Below, piece by piece: positions 30,869 to 40,354 of a DNA stretch of 64,000 nucleotides (its first letter is position 1; each line of letters opens with the position of its first letter). Made by a program: the position numbers and the translations under genes. This DNA comes from Bacteroides ovatus (lineage in GTDB: Bacteria > Bacteroidota > Bacteroidia > Bacteroidales > Bacteroidaceae). The stretch is from the NCBI RefSeq assembly GCF_001314995.1, contig NZ_CP012938.1:6408490-6472489 (forward strand). Direction: 5' to 3'. Under the pieces are notes generated by a model. That model saw nothing but the letters and a program-made list of their open reading frames with translations. It was not told where the DNA came from and made no database searches.

Positions 30869-32635
30869 TTAATCAATCGCTTTGTTGAAATAATGCGTAT
30901 GCAGGAGAGTTTCCGATTTCTCACCTAGCGGTTTGCCGAGATAATCCTCGTATAATGTCTTGATATACGGATTCTCGTGCGATTTGCGCAAAGGTTTGTT
31001 GGCGTCTTCACGGTAAAGTGCGTTGGCGCGTGCATAGAGTATTTCCGAGTTGCCGTGATGCAAAGGCTGCCCGCCGCCACCGATACAGCCTCCGGGGCAA
31101 GCCATAATTTCGATTACATGATATTCGTTATGTCCGTTCCGTATATCTTCCAGTAGATGACGAGCGTTGCCTAGTCCGTGTGCGATGCCTACTTTTAATT
31201 CAAATCCGTTTAGGTTAATGGTAGCACGACGGACGCCATTTAGTCCGCGTACCTGTTCGAAATTTACATTTTTCAAAGGTTCTCCGGTATAGATTTCATA
31301 GACAGAACGGAGGGCGGCTTCCATTACACCACCTGTTGTTCCGAAAATGACACCGGCACCTGTCGATTCACCCATCGGGTTGTCGAATGGGCTGTCCAGT
31401 ACGAGAGGGAACCCGATATTGGCACGTTTAATTAGTCGTGCCAGTTCACGGGTAGAGATAGAATAATCCACATCGGGGATACCGTTCACTTTGAATTCAT
31501 CACGTGCACATTCGTACTTTTTAGCCAGACAAGGCATGATAGATACGACAACCAGTTTTTCTCTGGGTATGCCCATTTTCTCCGCCCAATAGGATTTGGC
31601 AATGGAACCGAACATCTGTTGTGGGGAGCGGGCGGTGGACGGAATGTCCAGCATGTCCGGGAAATGATGTTCGAAGAAGTTGACCCATGCCGGACAGCAG
31701 GAAGTCAGGATAGGTAATCGTACGGATTTATCTCCGTTGAGATAGCGCGTCAGACGGTTTAGTATTTCCGATCCTTCTTCCATGATGGTGAGGTCGGCGG
31801 CAAAGTCAGTATCGAATACATAGTCGAATCCCAGTTCACGCAGTGCATAAACCATTTTTCCGGTTACCAGTGTGCCGGGAGGAAAACCGAATTCTTCGCC
31901 TAGGGCAGCACGTACGGCAGGGGCTGTTTGCACAATCACCACTTTATCCGGGTTAGCTAAGTCGTCGAGCAGGTGGTTCGTATAATCGCGTTCGGTCAGT
32001 GCACCTACCGGACAGACAGCTACGCATTGTCCGCAATAGGTACATTCGCTTTCCGTCATCATCCGGTCAAAGGCAGGGGCTATCGTCGTGTTGAATCCGC
32101 GACGGATGGCACCGAGCGCACCGACTGTCTGAACATCGTTACAGACACTTTCACAGCGGCGACAGAAAATACATTTATCCATGTTGCGCACGATGGAGGC
32201 AGTGATTTCCCGCTTGCGGGGAGAGAGCTCGCCTCCATTGAAAGGCATTTCGCGGATATTAAAGCGTAGCGCTAATGTCTGAAGTTCACAATTGCCACAT
32301 TTGGGGCAGGTGAGACAGTCGTTGGGATGATCCGACAGGATAAGTTCGGCTACCACTTTGCGTGCGTTCATCACACGTAGCGTACTGGTTTTTACTACCA
32401 TTCCTTCTGTGCAACGGGTAGCGCAGGCAGGAGCCAGATTGCGCCGTCCCATCACTTCAACCACACAAATACGGCAGGAAGCCGGATTATTTTTTATACA
32501 GGTTCCTTTCAGGTCGATATGACACAGCGTAGGTATATTGATACCGATTTTGATAGCGGCTTCAAGAATAGTGCTTCCCTCGGGCACAGTGATGAAATGA
32601 CCGTCTATCTGGAGAGTAATTTGTTTTTCTTCCAT
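30869..32635 (-). CDS. hydA: [FeFe]-hydrogenase catalytic subunit (HydA of a HydABC-type complex)
   Basis: 588 residues from the ATG at 32635; a longer frame to 32794 would run into hydB. The N-terminal [2Fe-2S] domain has Cys38, Cys46, Cys54 and Cys57. The His-Cys3 cluster is in HPNDCLTCPKCGNC (103-116). Two [4Fe-4S] clusters follow (CIFCRRCESVC, CTYCGQCVAVCP, 155-209). The H-cluster domain carries all three signatures: TSCCPAW (311-317), MPCLAKKYE (367-375) and EIMACPGGCIGGGGQP (509-524). It makes H2 from reduced ferredoxin and NADH in an electron-confurcating complex, as in Thermotoga-type HydABC. It is cytoplasmic and oxygen-sensitive. Maturation genes hydEFG are not in this window. Confidence 0.95.
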   Translation of the reverse strand: MEEKQITLQIDGHFITVPEGSTILEAAIKIGINIPTLCHIDLKGTCIKNNPASCRICVVEVMGRRNLAPACATRCTEGMVVKTSTLRVMNARKVVAELILSDHPNDCLTCPKCGNCELQTLALRFNIREMPFNGGELSPRKREITASIVRNMDKCIFCRRCESVCNDVQTVGALGAIRRGFNTTIAPAFDRMMTESECTYCGQCVAVCPVGALTERDYTNHLLDDLANPDKVVIVQTAPAVRAALGEEFGFPPGTLVTGKMVYALRELGFDYVFDTDFAADLTIMEEGSEILNRLTRYLNGDKSVRLPILTSCCPAWVNFFEHHFPDMLDIPSTARSPQQMFGSIAKSYWAEKMGIPREKLVVVSIMPCLAKKYECARDEFKVNGIPDVDYSISTRELARLIKRANIGFPLVLDSPFDNPMGESTGAGVIFGTTGGVMEAALRSVYEIYTGEPLKNVNFEQVRGLNGVRRATINLNGFELKVGIAHGLGNARHLLEDIRNGHNEYHVIEIMACPGGCIGGGGQPLHHGNSEILYARANALYREDANKPLRKSHENPYIKTLYEDYLGKPLGEKSETLLHTHYFNKAID

Positions 32636-32648
32636 AGTAAATAAGATT

Positions 32649-34556
32649 TTAGCAGACAAGAATAGCGTTGAATTTGCAGCGTGCCATACACATGCCGCAT
32701 TTGATACATTTATCGGGAGCAATGACATGTGGCTTACGCACCAGTCCGCTGATAGCATCCGCCGGACAGTTTTTGGCGCATAGATGACAACCAATGCAAC
32801 GTTCCGGACTGATGGTATATGTTAATAGTGATTTACATTGCTTGGAACGACAAGTCTTATCCCGTACGTGTTCCATATATTCATTGTAGAAGTTATCCAA
32901 TGTGGATAAAACGGGATTCGGAGAGGTTTGTCCCAGTCCGCAGAGGGCCGTATCTTTGATGACTTGTCCCAAAGTGGCAAGTGTGTCCAGGTCTTTTTCT
33001 GTGCCTTTTCCTTCTGTAATCTTGTTCAGTAGTTCCAACAGACGTTTGTTTCCAATGCGGCAAGGTGTGCATTTCCCGCAGGACTCTTCCACTGTAAAAT
33101 CCAGATAAAAGCGGGCTACGGATACCATGCAGTCGTCCTCATCCATGACAATCATCCCTCCTGAACCCATCATGGAACCGGCCGAGAGAAGGTTGTCAAA
33201 GTCAATGGGAGTGTCCAGATGTTTTTCTGTCAGACAGCCGCCTGACGGTCCTCCTGTTTGTACAGCTTTGAACTTCTTTCCGCCTTTGATGCCTCCTCCG
33301 ATTTCGTAGATTACTTCCCGAAGAGTAGTTCCCATCGGCACTTCGATCAGTCCGACATTATTAATCTTTCCGGCAAGAGCAAACACTTTGGTTCCTTTGG
33401 AACGTTCTGTGCCAATCGTTGCAAACCAGTCGGCTCCTTTGGTTAGAATAATGGGAATATTGGCAAGCGTTTCCACATTATTTACATTGGTTGGTTTTCC
33501 CAGATAACCGGATTCGGCAGGGAAGGGAGGTTTCAGAGTCGGCTCTCCCCGTTTTCCTTCCATCGAATGAATAAGGGCAGTTTCTTCTCCGCAGACAAAA
33601 GCTCCGGCTCCGTATCGTATTTCTATGTCGAAACTGAAATCTGTTCCTAAGATATGATCTCCCAGTAATCCGTATTCGCGTGCCTGATTGATAGCTGTTT
33701 TCAGTCGGTTGATAGCTAACGGATATTCGGCACGGATATATACTAATCCTTTGGTGGAACCAATGGAATAACCGCAGACACACATCGCTTCTACAATCGA
33801 ATGTGGGTCGCCCTCCATTATGGAACGGTCCATGAATGCACCGGGATCTCCTTCGTCGGCGTTACAAACCACGTATTTGACATCCGACTGTTGTTTGTTG
33901 GCAAATTCCCATTTCAGTCCCGTCGGGAAACCGCCACCGCCACGTCCGCGAAGTCCCGAACGTTTGATAATATCAATAACGTCCGTCGGCTGTTTGTTAA
34001 GCAGGCAATCGGCCAATGCAAAGTATCCTTCACGGGCGATATACTCTTCAATATTTTCGGGATCGATAAAACCACAGTTACGCAATGCGATGCGGAGTTG
34101 TTTCCGGTAGAAATCCATGTGCTTGGAGTCGCTGACGGTATGTTCCGTTTTGGGATCTACATACAGCAACCGTTCGATTCTTCGTCCTCCGATGATATGC
34201 TCGTTGATGATTTCTTCCGCATCTTCGGGAGTGACTTGGGTGTAAAAGGTATTATCGGGGATAATTTTCACGATAGGACCTTTTTCACAGAAGCCGAAAC
34301 AGCCTACGGTGATGACTTCTACTTTATCGGTGATTTCGCTCTTTTTGATGGCTTTTAGAAGATTGTCTGTAATACCCTGGCTGGAAGATGCCTTACAGCC
34401 TGTACCACCGCAGATCAGAATCTGAAGATGTTGCGCACCGGATGCCAGTCCGTAACACTTTTCAGTCACCTTTTCATTACTTTCTTCGCGCAATGAAAGA
34501 TTGTGCTCTGCTCTCTTCCTGATTGTTGCCAAATCATGGATAGATAAAATTTTCAT
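32649..34556 (-). CDS. hydB: NuoF-like flavoprotein subunit of the NAD-linked [FeFe]-hydrogenase (HydB)
   Basis: 635 residues from the ATG at 34556 (MKILSIHDLATIRKR); further upstream the frame runs into the promoter. The N-terminal thioredoxin-like [2Fe-2S] domain has GGTGCKAS and CFGFCEKG. The central NADH/FMN domain has the Gly-rich RGRGGGGFPTG loop, and the [4Fe-4S] site is SCGKCTPCRIG. The C-terminus holds two ferredoxin-type clusters (CIGCHLCAKNCP, CIKCGMCMARCK). This is the NADH-binding subunit of the complex. It is the first gene of the operon, 13 bp before hydA. Confidence 0.95.
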   Translation of the reverse strand: MKILSIHDLATIRKRAEHNLSLREESNEKVTEKCYGLASGAQHLQILICGGTGCKASSSQGITDNLLKAIKKSEITDKVEVITVGCFGFCEKGPIVKIIPDNTFYTQVTPEDAEEIINEHIIGGRRIERLLYVDPKTEHTVSDSKHMDFYRKQLRIALRNCGFIDPENIEEYIAREGYFALADCLLNKQPTDVIDIIKRSGLRGRGGGGFPTGLKWEFANKQQSDVKYVVCNADEGDPGAFMDRSIMEGDPHSIVEAMCVCGYSIGSTKGLVYIRAEYPLAINRLKTAINQAREYGLLGDHILGTDFSFDIEIRYGAGAFVCGEETALIHSMEGKRGEPTLKPPFPAESGYLGKPTNVNNVETLANIPIILTKGADWFATIGTERSKGTKVFALAGKINNVGLIEVPMGTTLREVIYEIGGGIKGGKKFKAVQTGGPSGGCLTEKHLDTPIDFDNLLSAGSMMGSGGMIVMDEDDCMVSVARFYLDFTVEESCGKCTPCRIGNKRLLELLNKITEGKGTEKDLDTLATLGQVIKDTALCGLGQTSPNPVLSTLDNFYNEYMEHVRDKTCRSKQCKSLLTYTISPERCIGCHLCAKNCPADAISGLVRKPHVIAPDKCIKCGMCMARCKFNAILVC

Positions 34557-34586
34557 AAGTATCAGAATTGTTAGTCGGTTTTTTTG

Positions 34587-34594
34587 CAAATATA
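34587..34594 (-). promoter_or_regulatory. -7 box of the hydBAC operon
   Basis: TATATTTG on the minus strand, 31 bases before the hydB ATG. No clear -33 box. Confidence 0.55.
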
Positions 34595-34717
34595 GTTCTT
34601 TGTTTGAATAAAAGCAGTGTTCGGGCAAATAAAACAGGTCTTAATGAAAGTAATTAGGTAAATAATTCTCTATCTTCGTATTTAATGGGTAGTAAACCTA
34701 AAAAAGAAATTTAAAGT

Positions 34718-37483
34718 ATGAGACAAATTTTACTGGGACTATGTCTTCTTTGCTTATTGAATAATGCATCCGGACAGGAAAACGGACGGGAAATTCCGTT
34801 GCCGGAGAAAATGTCGCAAGAACATCCGAGAGTGTTGACTACACCGGATGGAAAGCAGGATACGTGGGAGCTGATTAAAAAAGAGAAATGGGCGAAAGAC
34901 GTATTCAATAAATTGAAGGAACGAACCGAAGTATATACCAATCTGACGGATGCTCAACCCGCATGGTTGTTATCCCGTCTGGCTATGTATTGGAAATCTC
35001 ATGCAACCGAGGTATATGTGAAAGGTGAGACTTACGATCATGCCGGAGGTGAAAAGGCTCCTTATCCCACTGTGCGTTACACAGGAACCCGTGGCACAGC
35101 TGCTACCCACGGTCGTCCCAAATTGGCGGATGTCGTTCCTTATGATGATGAGGACGGGAATGTCACTTTCTGCAATAATGCACTTCCCGACCGTCCTATG
35201 GAGAGTGTACACCCATCCAAAACAGGCCGGAATATTGAAAGCCTGAACTGCGAAATCCTGGGAATTGCCCGTGATGCCGCTTTCCTTTATTGGATGACGG
35301 ATGAAGAGAAATTCGCTAAACTTGCCGCAGGGGTCTTTGATACATATATGACAGGTATTTATTATAGAAACGTGCCCATCGACCTGAATCACGGCCATCA
35401 GCAAACATTGGTAGGATTGACTTCTTTCGAAGTCATCCATGAAGACGCACTCCATATCGCTGTCCCTTTATACGATTTTCTATATAATTATCTAAAGGCC
35501 AATTACCCGGATAAAATGGAAATCTACGCCGGAGCTTTTAAGAAATGGGCGGATAATATCATAGCGAACGGTGTACCTCATAACAACTGGAATTTGCTAC
35601 AGGCACGGTTTATTATGAATGTCGGATTGGTATTGGAAGACAATAAAGAATATGCCGACGGAAAAGGACGTGAATATTATATCGACTATGTGATGAACCG
35701 TTCCAGCATCCGCCAGTGGAGTCTGACGCGATTGGCAGATTATGGTTTCGATATAAATACGGGAATTTGGGCAGAATGTCCGGGATATAGCAGTGTGGTA
35801 ATCAATGATTATGCCAATTTCGTGAATCAGTTTGATACGAATCTGCAATATGATTTGGTGAAAGCAATGCCTGTATTGTCGAAAGCGGTAGCAACCACTC
35901 CCCAATATCTGTTTCCCAACCGTATGATTTGTGGCTTTGGAGATACGCATCCGGGATATTTGAGTACGAATTTCTTTATCCGTATGATACAGAATGCACA
36001 GGCGAACGGGAAGAAAGAACAGGAAAACTATTTCACGGCTTTATTGAAATGCCTGAACCCGGATTTGGGAAATGATAAAACAGAAAAGAAGAATGTGCGT
36101 GTATCTGTCAATTCTTTCTTTGAAGATAAACCGCTGACGCTAAATCCCAAAGTGCAGCCGGGAAAGATAGAAGATTATGTTTCTCCTTTGTTTTATGCTC
36201 CCAATGTGTCATGGCTGGTACAGCGTAACGGTATGCATCCGCGCAACAGTTTGATGATTTCGTTGAATGGCAGTGAAGGGAATCACATGCACGCTAACGG
36301 CATTTCGATGGAACTTTACGGAAAAGGATACGTATTGGGTCCGGATGCAGGTATCGGGCTTTTCCTGTATAGCGGACTGGATTATGCGGAATATTATTCT
36401 CAATTCCCCAGTCATAATACAGTTTGTGTGGATGGAATATCGAGCTATCCGGTGATGAAAAGTAACCATTCTTTTGATTTGCTTTCCTGTTTCCCGGCAT
36501 CAGCGGAACCGGGCAAAGCATTTACGTCCGTTACTTACAGTAACCTTTATTTTCGTGAACCGGAAAGCAGGGCGGATCAGACCCGTATGATGAGTATTGT
36601 CACTACTGGGGCGGAGACGGGGTATTATGTCGATGTATTCCGCAGCCGGAAAGAGAAAGGAGGCGATAAGATGCACGATTACTTCTATCACAACCTTGGG
36701 CAGACTTTGACATTGACGGCAGCAGATGGCAGCGACCTGAATCTCCAGCCTACGGAAGAACTCGCCTTTGCAGGCGCACATCTTTACGCTTATTCCTATT
36801 TATATGATAAGAAAGTGGCTGCGACCAATAAGGATGTCAAGGCAACTTTCACCATAGATATGAAAGATAAGGACGGCGATGATATATACATGAATCTTTG
36901 GATGAAAGGCGAACCGGATCGTGAAGTCTTTACGGCTTTGGCGCCAATGACCGAAGGGCTAAGCCGTACACCGAATATGCCCTATAATATAAAGGAGCAG
37001 CCGACGCTGACATTTGTTGCCCGTCAGCATGGAGAAGCTTGGAATCGTCCTTTTGTCTCGATATATGAACCGAGTACGAAAAAGGAACCGTCTGCTATTC
37101 AGTCTGTTTCTTATTTTGATGCAGAAGGAGCAGGTTTGGAAGATTTTGCCGGAATCTGTGTGAAAAGCAAAAACGGACGTATAGATCATATCTTCTCTCT
37201 ATCTGATGCTGCACAAACCGCTACTTATCAAGGAATGAAAGTGAAAGCGGATTATGCTGTTATCAGCAATGAATATGCAGGAAACCGGACGTTGTTTTTA
37301 GGGAATGGAACCCAATTGGTTGCACCCGGGGTAATGATTCAGACCGACAATGCCGCTAATGTATTGCTCGAAAAGAAAGAAGGGAAATGGTATATTATTT
37401 CTTCTGCTCCCTGTACGGTTGTTATCGGCGATAAGAAGATAAAATCCGATGCTTCGTCGGAGCATATATTGTTGCGTATCTGA
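34718..37483 (+). CDS. Heparinase II/III-family protein, putative secreted polysaccharide lyase
   Basis: 921 residues with a signal peptide ending near residue 20 (NASGQ). The middle (about 60-420) looks like the alpha/alpha-toroid of polysaccharide lyases (for example ANGVPHNNWNLLQARFIMN). From about 480 on a heparinase II/III-like beta-sandwich follows, with EGNHMHANGISMELYGKG and PSHNTVCVDG, which carry the conserved His residues. Members cleave uronic-acid-containing glycans such as heparan sulfate, hyaluronan or alginate, but the substrate cannot be told. It stands alone: no SusC/D genes adjoin, the hydrogenase operon is divergent, and a near-consensus box TATCTTCG lies about 45 bases upstream. 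Confidence 0.75.
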   Translation: MRQILLGLCLLCLLNNASGQENGREIPLPEKMSQEHPRVLTTPDGKQDTWELIKKEKWAKDVFNKLKERTEVYTNLTDAQPAWLLSRLAMYWKSHATEVYVKGETYDHAGGEKAPYPTVRYTGTRGTAATHGRPKLADVVPYDDEDGNVTFCNNALPDRPMESVHPSKTGRNIESLNCEILGIARDAAFLYWMTDEEKFAKLAAGVFDTYMTGIYYRNVPIDLNHGHQQTLVGLTSFEVIHEDALHIAVPLYDFLYNYLKANYPDKMEIYAGAFKKWADNIIANGVPHNNWNLLQARFIMNVGLVLEDNKEYADGKGREYYIDYVMNRSSIRQWSLTRLADYGFDINTGIWAECPGYSSVVINDYANFVNQFDTNLQYDLVKAMPVLSKAVATTPQYLFPNRMICGFGDTHPGYLSTNFFIRMIQNAQANGKKEQENYFTALLKCLNPDLGNDKTEKKNVRVSVNSFFEDKPLTLNPKVQPGKIEDYVSPLFYAPNVSWLVQRNGMHPRNSLMISLNGSEGNHMHANGISMELYGKGYVLGPDAGIGLFLYSGLDYAEYYSQFPSHNTVCVDGISSYPVMKSNHSFDLLSCFPASAEPGKAFTSVTYSNLYFREPESRADQTRMMSIVTTGAETGYYVDVFRSRKEKGGDKMHDYFYHNLGQTLTLTAADGSDLNLQPTEELAFAGAHLYAYSYLYDKKVAATNKDVKATFTIDMKDKDGDDIYMNLWMKGEPDREVFTALAPMTEGLSRTPNMPYNIKEQPTLTFVARQHGEAWNRPFVSIYEPSTKKEPSAIQSVSYFDAEGAGLEDFAGICVKSKNGRIDHIFSLSDAAQTATYQGMKVKADYAVISNEYAGNRTLFLGNGTQLVAPGVMIQTDNAANVLLEKKEGKWYIISSAPCTVVIGDKKIKSDASSEHILLRI

Positions 37484-37612
37484 TGTTTCATTGGTAATAA
37501 AGAAAAATTGTATATCTTATCCGTAGTATGGTATATTATGGCCTAAGATGGAAATTGTTGCAATAAAAAACAAAAAAAGCGTGTTTAAACGTTTTTAATA
37601 CTATATTTTTTC

Positions 37613-37620
37613 TAATTTTG
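37613..37620 (+). promoter_or_regulatory. -7 box of the three-gene envelope cluster
   Basis: TAATTTTG fits TAnnTTTG and lies about 90 bases before the DUF3575 gene, preceded by a T-rich tract around 37590. The duplicated TATTTAGTGGGAAA just before the ATG (37678-37707) is also notable. Confidence 0.5.
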
Positions 37621-37709
37621 TGGCTTTCTGTCCAAGTAGTATATAAAATGGACAGTAAGCCCTTTTTTTGTGGGTAAATATTTAGTGGGAAATATTTAGT
37701 GGGAAATAA

Positions 37710-38270
37710 ATGATGGTATATGTGATGAGAAATGGTCGCAGGGTAATAGCTGCGTTATCATTTCTGTTATTATGTTGTGGTGTACATGTGCACGCACAAC
37801 GGGTGGCTGTAAAGACAAATGCATTGGGTTGGCTGACCGCCAGTCCGAATGTAGAAGCAGAATTTGTATTGGGTAGTCATGTCTCCTTAAACATGGGGAT
37901 TGCTGCGAACCCAATCAGTACAGACAACTTTAAAACGACTTTCACGCATTTTCAGCCTGAAGTTCGTTACTGGCTAAATCGTCCGATGGTGAGTCATTTT
38001 CTTGGAATCACCGCTTTCGTGAATAATTTTGATATGATGGTAAAAGATGTGCATCACAAAGGCGATGCATACGCCGCTGGTTTGACCTATGGATACGCAT
38101 GGGTGCTGGGCGATCATTGGAACATCGAAGCAACTGCCGGAGTGGGTGTGTTGCGCTACCGTCAGTTTAAGTATGATAAGGGTACTCCGAAACCGGGTGC
38201 GGTCAACGATAGTAAGACCACCATTGCACCTGTCAAACTGGGGGTATCCTTTGTTTATATTATTCGATAA
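37710..38270 (+). CDS. DUF3575-family outer-membrane-associated protein
   Basis: 186 residues (or 181 from the ATG at 37725, which sits closer to the signal peptide RNGRRVIAALSFLLL...HAQ). The mature part has the repeated beta-strand pattern of a small barrel, starting VAVKTNALGWLTASPNVEAEF, the hallmark of DUF3575. This family is frequent in Bacteroides fimbria-like loci. It is followed 26 bp later by an OmpA/TPR protein and then a four-repeat barrel protein, so a shared envelope complex is likely. No fimbrillin gene is present here. Confidence 0.78.
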   Translation: MMVYVMRNGRRVIAALSFLLLCCGVHVHAQRVAVKTNALGWLTASPNVEAEFVLGSHVSLNMGIAANPISTDNFKTTFTHFQPEVRYWLNRPMVSHFLGITAFVNNFDMMVKDVHHKGDAYAAGLTYGYAWVLGDHWNIEATAGVGVLRYRQFKYDKGTPKPGAVNDSKTTIAPVKLGVSFVYIIR

Positions 38271-38296
38271 CGAACATTAGCTAGTCAGAAAAGAGA

Positions 38297-40330
38297 ATGA
38301 AAATCAATTTGAAACGTGATAGATTAACAGGTATACTTCTCGTGGCGATGATGTTCGTCGGTATGAATGTATCCGCCCAACGGATCCGCGTGCAGGGGCA
38401 TATCACAAACCCGCAGGGGAAAAGTGTTCCGAATGTAAATGTGTTGAATCCGGTCAATGACGAACGTATAGAAATGTCCGACGAGGATGGTCGTTACAGT
38501 GTCTTGGTTGAGAAAAACGGCTCGTTGAAGTTTACATGTGTCGGTTATGAAGACAAAACAGTGAAGGTGGCAGGAAAGCAGATTCTGAATGTAGTATTGA
38601 AAGATGCCGTCATCGAACTGGACGAAGTAACGATTACTTCCAAAGTGAAGGACAAAGTGATTCCGGAACCTACGGACATCGAAATCAAAGGTAATTATTT
38701 CCATCTGAAAACTCGTGTCCCGGTGCCTAAGGAGATGTTTAACTCACATCGTCGCTTGGTATTGCAGCCTTCCATTTATGATGTGACACTGAAAAAGCGT
38801 CTGTTGATGCGTCCTGTTGTATTCGACGGGGATACTTATAATACAACGCAAAATCGAATGTACGATTATGATATGGATAAAGATCCTTTGCACGATTACA
38901 TCCGTGTGAAAACTACTTCTTCACGCAAGGGGGATATTATTGCTTACCATGATTCTATCTATATAGAATATCTGCAACATGACTACCGTGCAGATGTGCA
39001 TCTGGCGATGGAAAATTACCGGAATATCATTTATCGTGACTCTTTCTCCATTGCACGCGGAACGGTCAACCCGCTTCGTTTCTTGGAGTATAAATTCTCC
39101 GCTTTCAGCCTGACGGACGAGAAATACCTTCCGAAACCCGTGATGCAGTTGCGGGATACGAAAGGTGAGGTAAACTTAACCTTCCTGGTAGGTAAAGCCG
39201 ACCTGGATGATAAGAATCCACAAAATCAGGTGGAACTGAACCGATTGAATCAGGAATTGCGTGGTATTGAGACGAACCCGGATGCCTCTTTGAAGAGTTT
39301 TCATATTACGGGGGTGGCTTCGCCGGACGGTTCTTACGCGACGAATCTTCGTCTGGCAAAATTGCGTACGGATAAAGCCCTGGAACGTATACTGGCACAA
39401 CTGGACCCGGAAACACGTAAACTGTTGGAGGTGAAATCGGATGCATCGGTTGCCTCCTGGAAGGAGGTAGCTGAATTGCTGAAAAAAAACTCCAAGCCGG
39501 AACTGGCTAAAGAAGTAGAGGACTTAATCAAACAATATGCAGCTACTCCTTACCGGTTGAATGGGGTCTTGAAATCGAAACCTTTCTACAAAGAACTTGC
39601 GGCTACTTATCTGCCTAAATTGAGAAAGGTGCAATATACGTATGGTTATTCAATCTTCCGTTCTTTGACGGACGACGAGATTAGAGAACTTTACAGAAAG
39701 AATCCGAAGCAACTGACCCGTTTCGAATATTACCGTATGATTACGACAGCAAAAACTCCCGACGAAAGGGAAAAGTATTGCAGGGAAGCTCTTGAACTTT
39801 ATGATAACTTTACGTATGCAGCCAATGAACTGGCAGTGGCAACGATACAGAAAGATACTCCGGATTCACGTATTCTCGAACCGTTTGTCAGTAAATCGGC
39901 ACCGGCGGAGTTATTGTCCAATCAGGCTATTGCCTTGCTGCACGAAGGGAAATATACAAAAGCGGATTCAGTCTTGACATTGGTTCCCGAAGAAGCGGTT
40001 TCTGAAGATTTGCAGGCCATCGTTCAGGCATTGGCCGGTTATTATAATGATGCTTTCGAAAAGGTGGCGGCTACCAGTCCTTTCAATGAGGTGGTGATGC
40101 TGCTGGCAATGAAGAAGAATCAGGAAGCATGGGATAAGATTTCTACCATAGATGTAGAGACCGCCCGCGAATATTATATAAAAGCGATTGCCGCCAACCG
40201 CCTGGAGAAAATAGGTGATGCGATTATGAGCATTGAGAAGGCCCTTGAACTTGATCCTTCCTTATTGGAAGTAGCGAAGGTGGACGGTGATATTATTGAC
40301 TTGCTGCCGGAAGAGCAGAAAATTAAATAA
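38297..40330 (+). CDS. Carboxypeptidase-regulatory-like/OmpA-like/TPR envelope protein
   Basis: 677 residues with a signal peptide ending near residue 27 (NVSAQ). Next is a carboxypeptidase-regulatory-like domain (about 29-110; GHITNPQGKSVPNVNVLN). The central region (about 120-320) has no clear match. A segment near 335-380 (FHITGVASPDGSYATNLRLA, LRTDKALERIL) resembles the OmpA C-terminal peptidoglycan-binding motif. The C-terminus (about 470-670) is helical, with TPR-like units (ALELYDNFTYAANELAVA, SIEKALELDPSLLEV). It probably links an outer-membrane assembly to peptidoglycan. It lies in tandem between the DUF3575 and four-repeat barrel genes. The function is unknown. Confidence 0.65.
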   Translation: MKINLKRDRLTGILLVAMMFVGMNVSAQRIRVQGHITNPQGKSVPNVNVLNPVNDERIEMSDEDGRYSVLVEKNGSLKFTCVGYEDKTVKVAGKQILNVVLKDAVIELDEVTITSKVKDKVIPEPTDIEIKGNYFHLKTRVPVPKEMFNSHRRLVLQPSIYDVTLKKRLLMRPVVFDGDTYNTTQNRMYDYDMDKDPLHDYIRVKTTSSRKGDIIAYHDSIYIEYLQHDYRADVHLAMENYRNIIYRDSFSIARGTVNPLRFLEYKFSAFSLTDEKYLPKPVMQLRDTKGEVNLTFLVGKADLDDKNPQNQVELNRLNQELRGIETNPDASLKSFHITGVASPDGSYATNLRLAKLRTDKALERILAQLDPETRKLLEVKSDASVASWKEVAELLKKNSKPELAKEVEDLIKQYAATPYRLNGVLKSKPFYKELAATYLPKLRKVQYTYGYSIFRSLTDDEIRELYRKNPKQLTRFEYYRMITTAKTPDEREKYCREALELYDNFTYAANELAVATIQKDTPDSRILEPFVSKSAPAELLSNQAIALLHEGKYTKADSVLTLVPEEAVSEDLQAIVQALAGYYNDAFEKVAATSPFNEVVMLLAMKKNQEAWDKISTIDVETAREYYIKAIAANRLEKIGDAIMSIEKALELDPSLLEVAKVDGDIIDLLPEEQKIK

Positions 40331-40354
40331 TGATATATACAACAAGAGTAAACG

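Noticed and set aside
32636..32794. A longer hydA frame starting at 32794
   Set aside because: It would run through the ferredoxin-encoding end of hydB in another frame. The ATG at 32635 begins the conserved [2Fe-2S] domain and leaves a normal 13-bp gap.
33801..34358. Long plus-strand open frames inside hydB
   Set aside because: Antisense to conserved flavoprotein sequence. The translation is rich in Phe, Cys and His, as shadow frames are, and no start signals are present.
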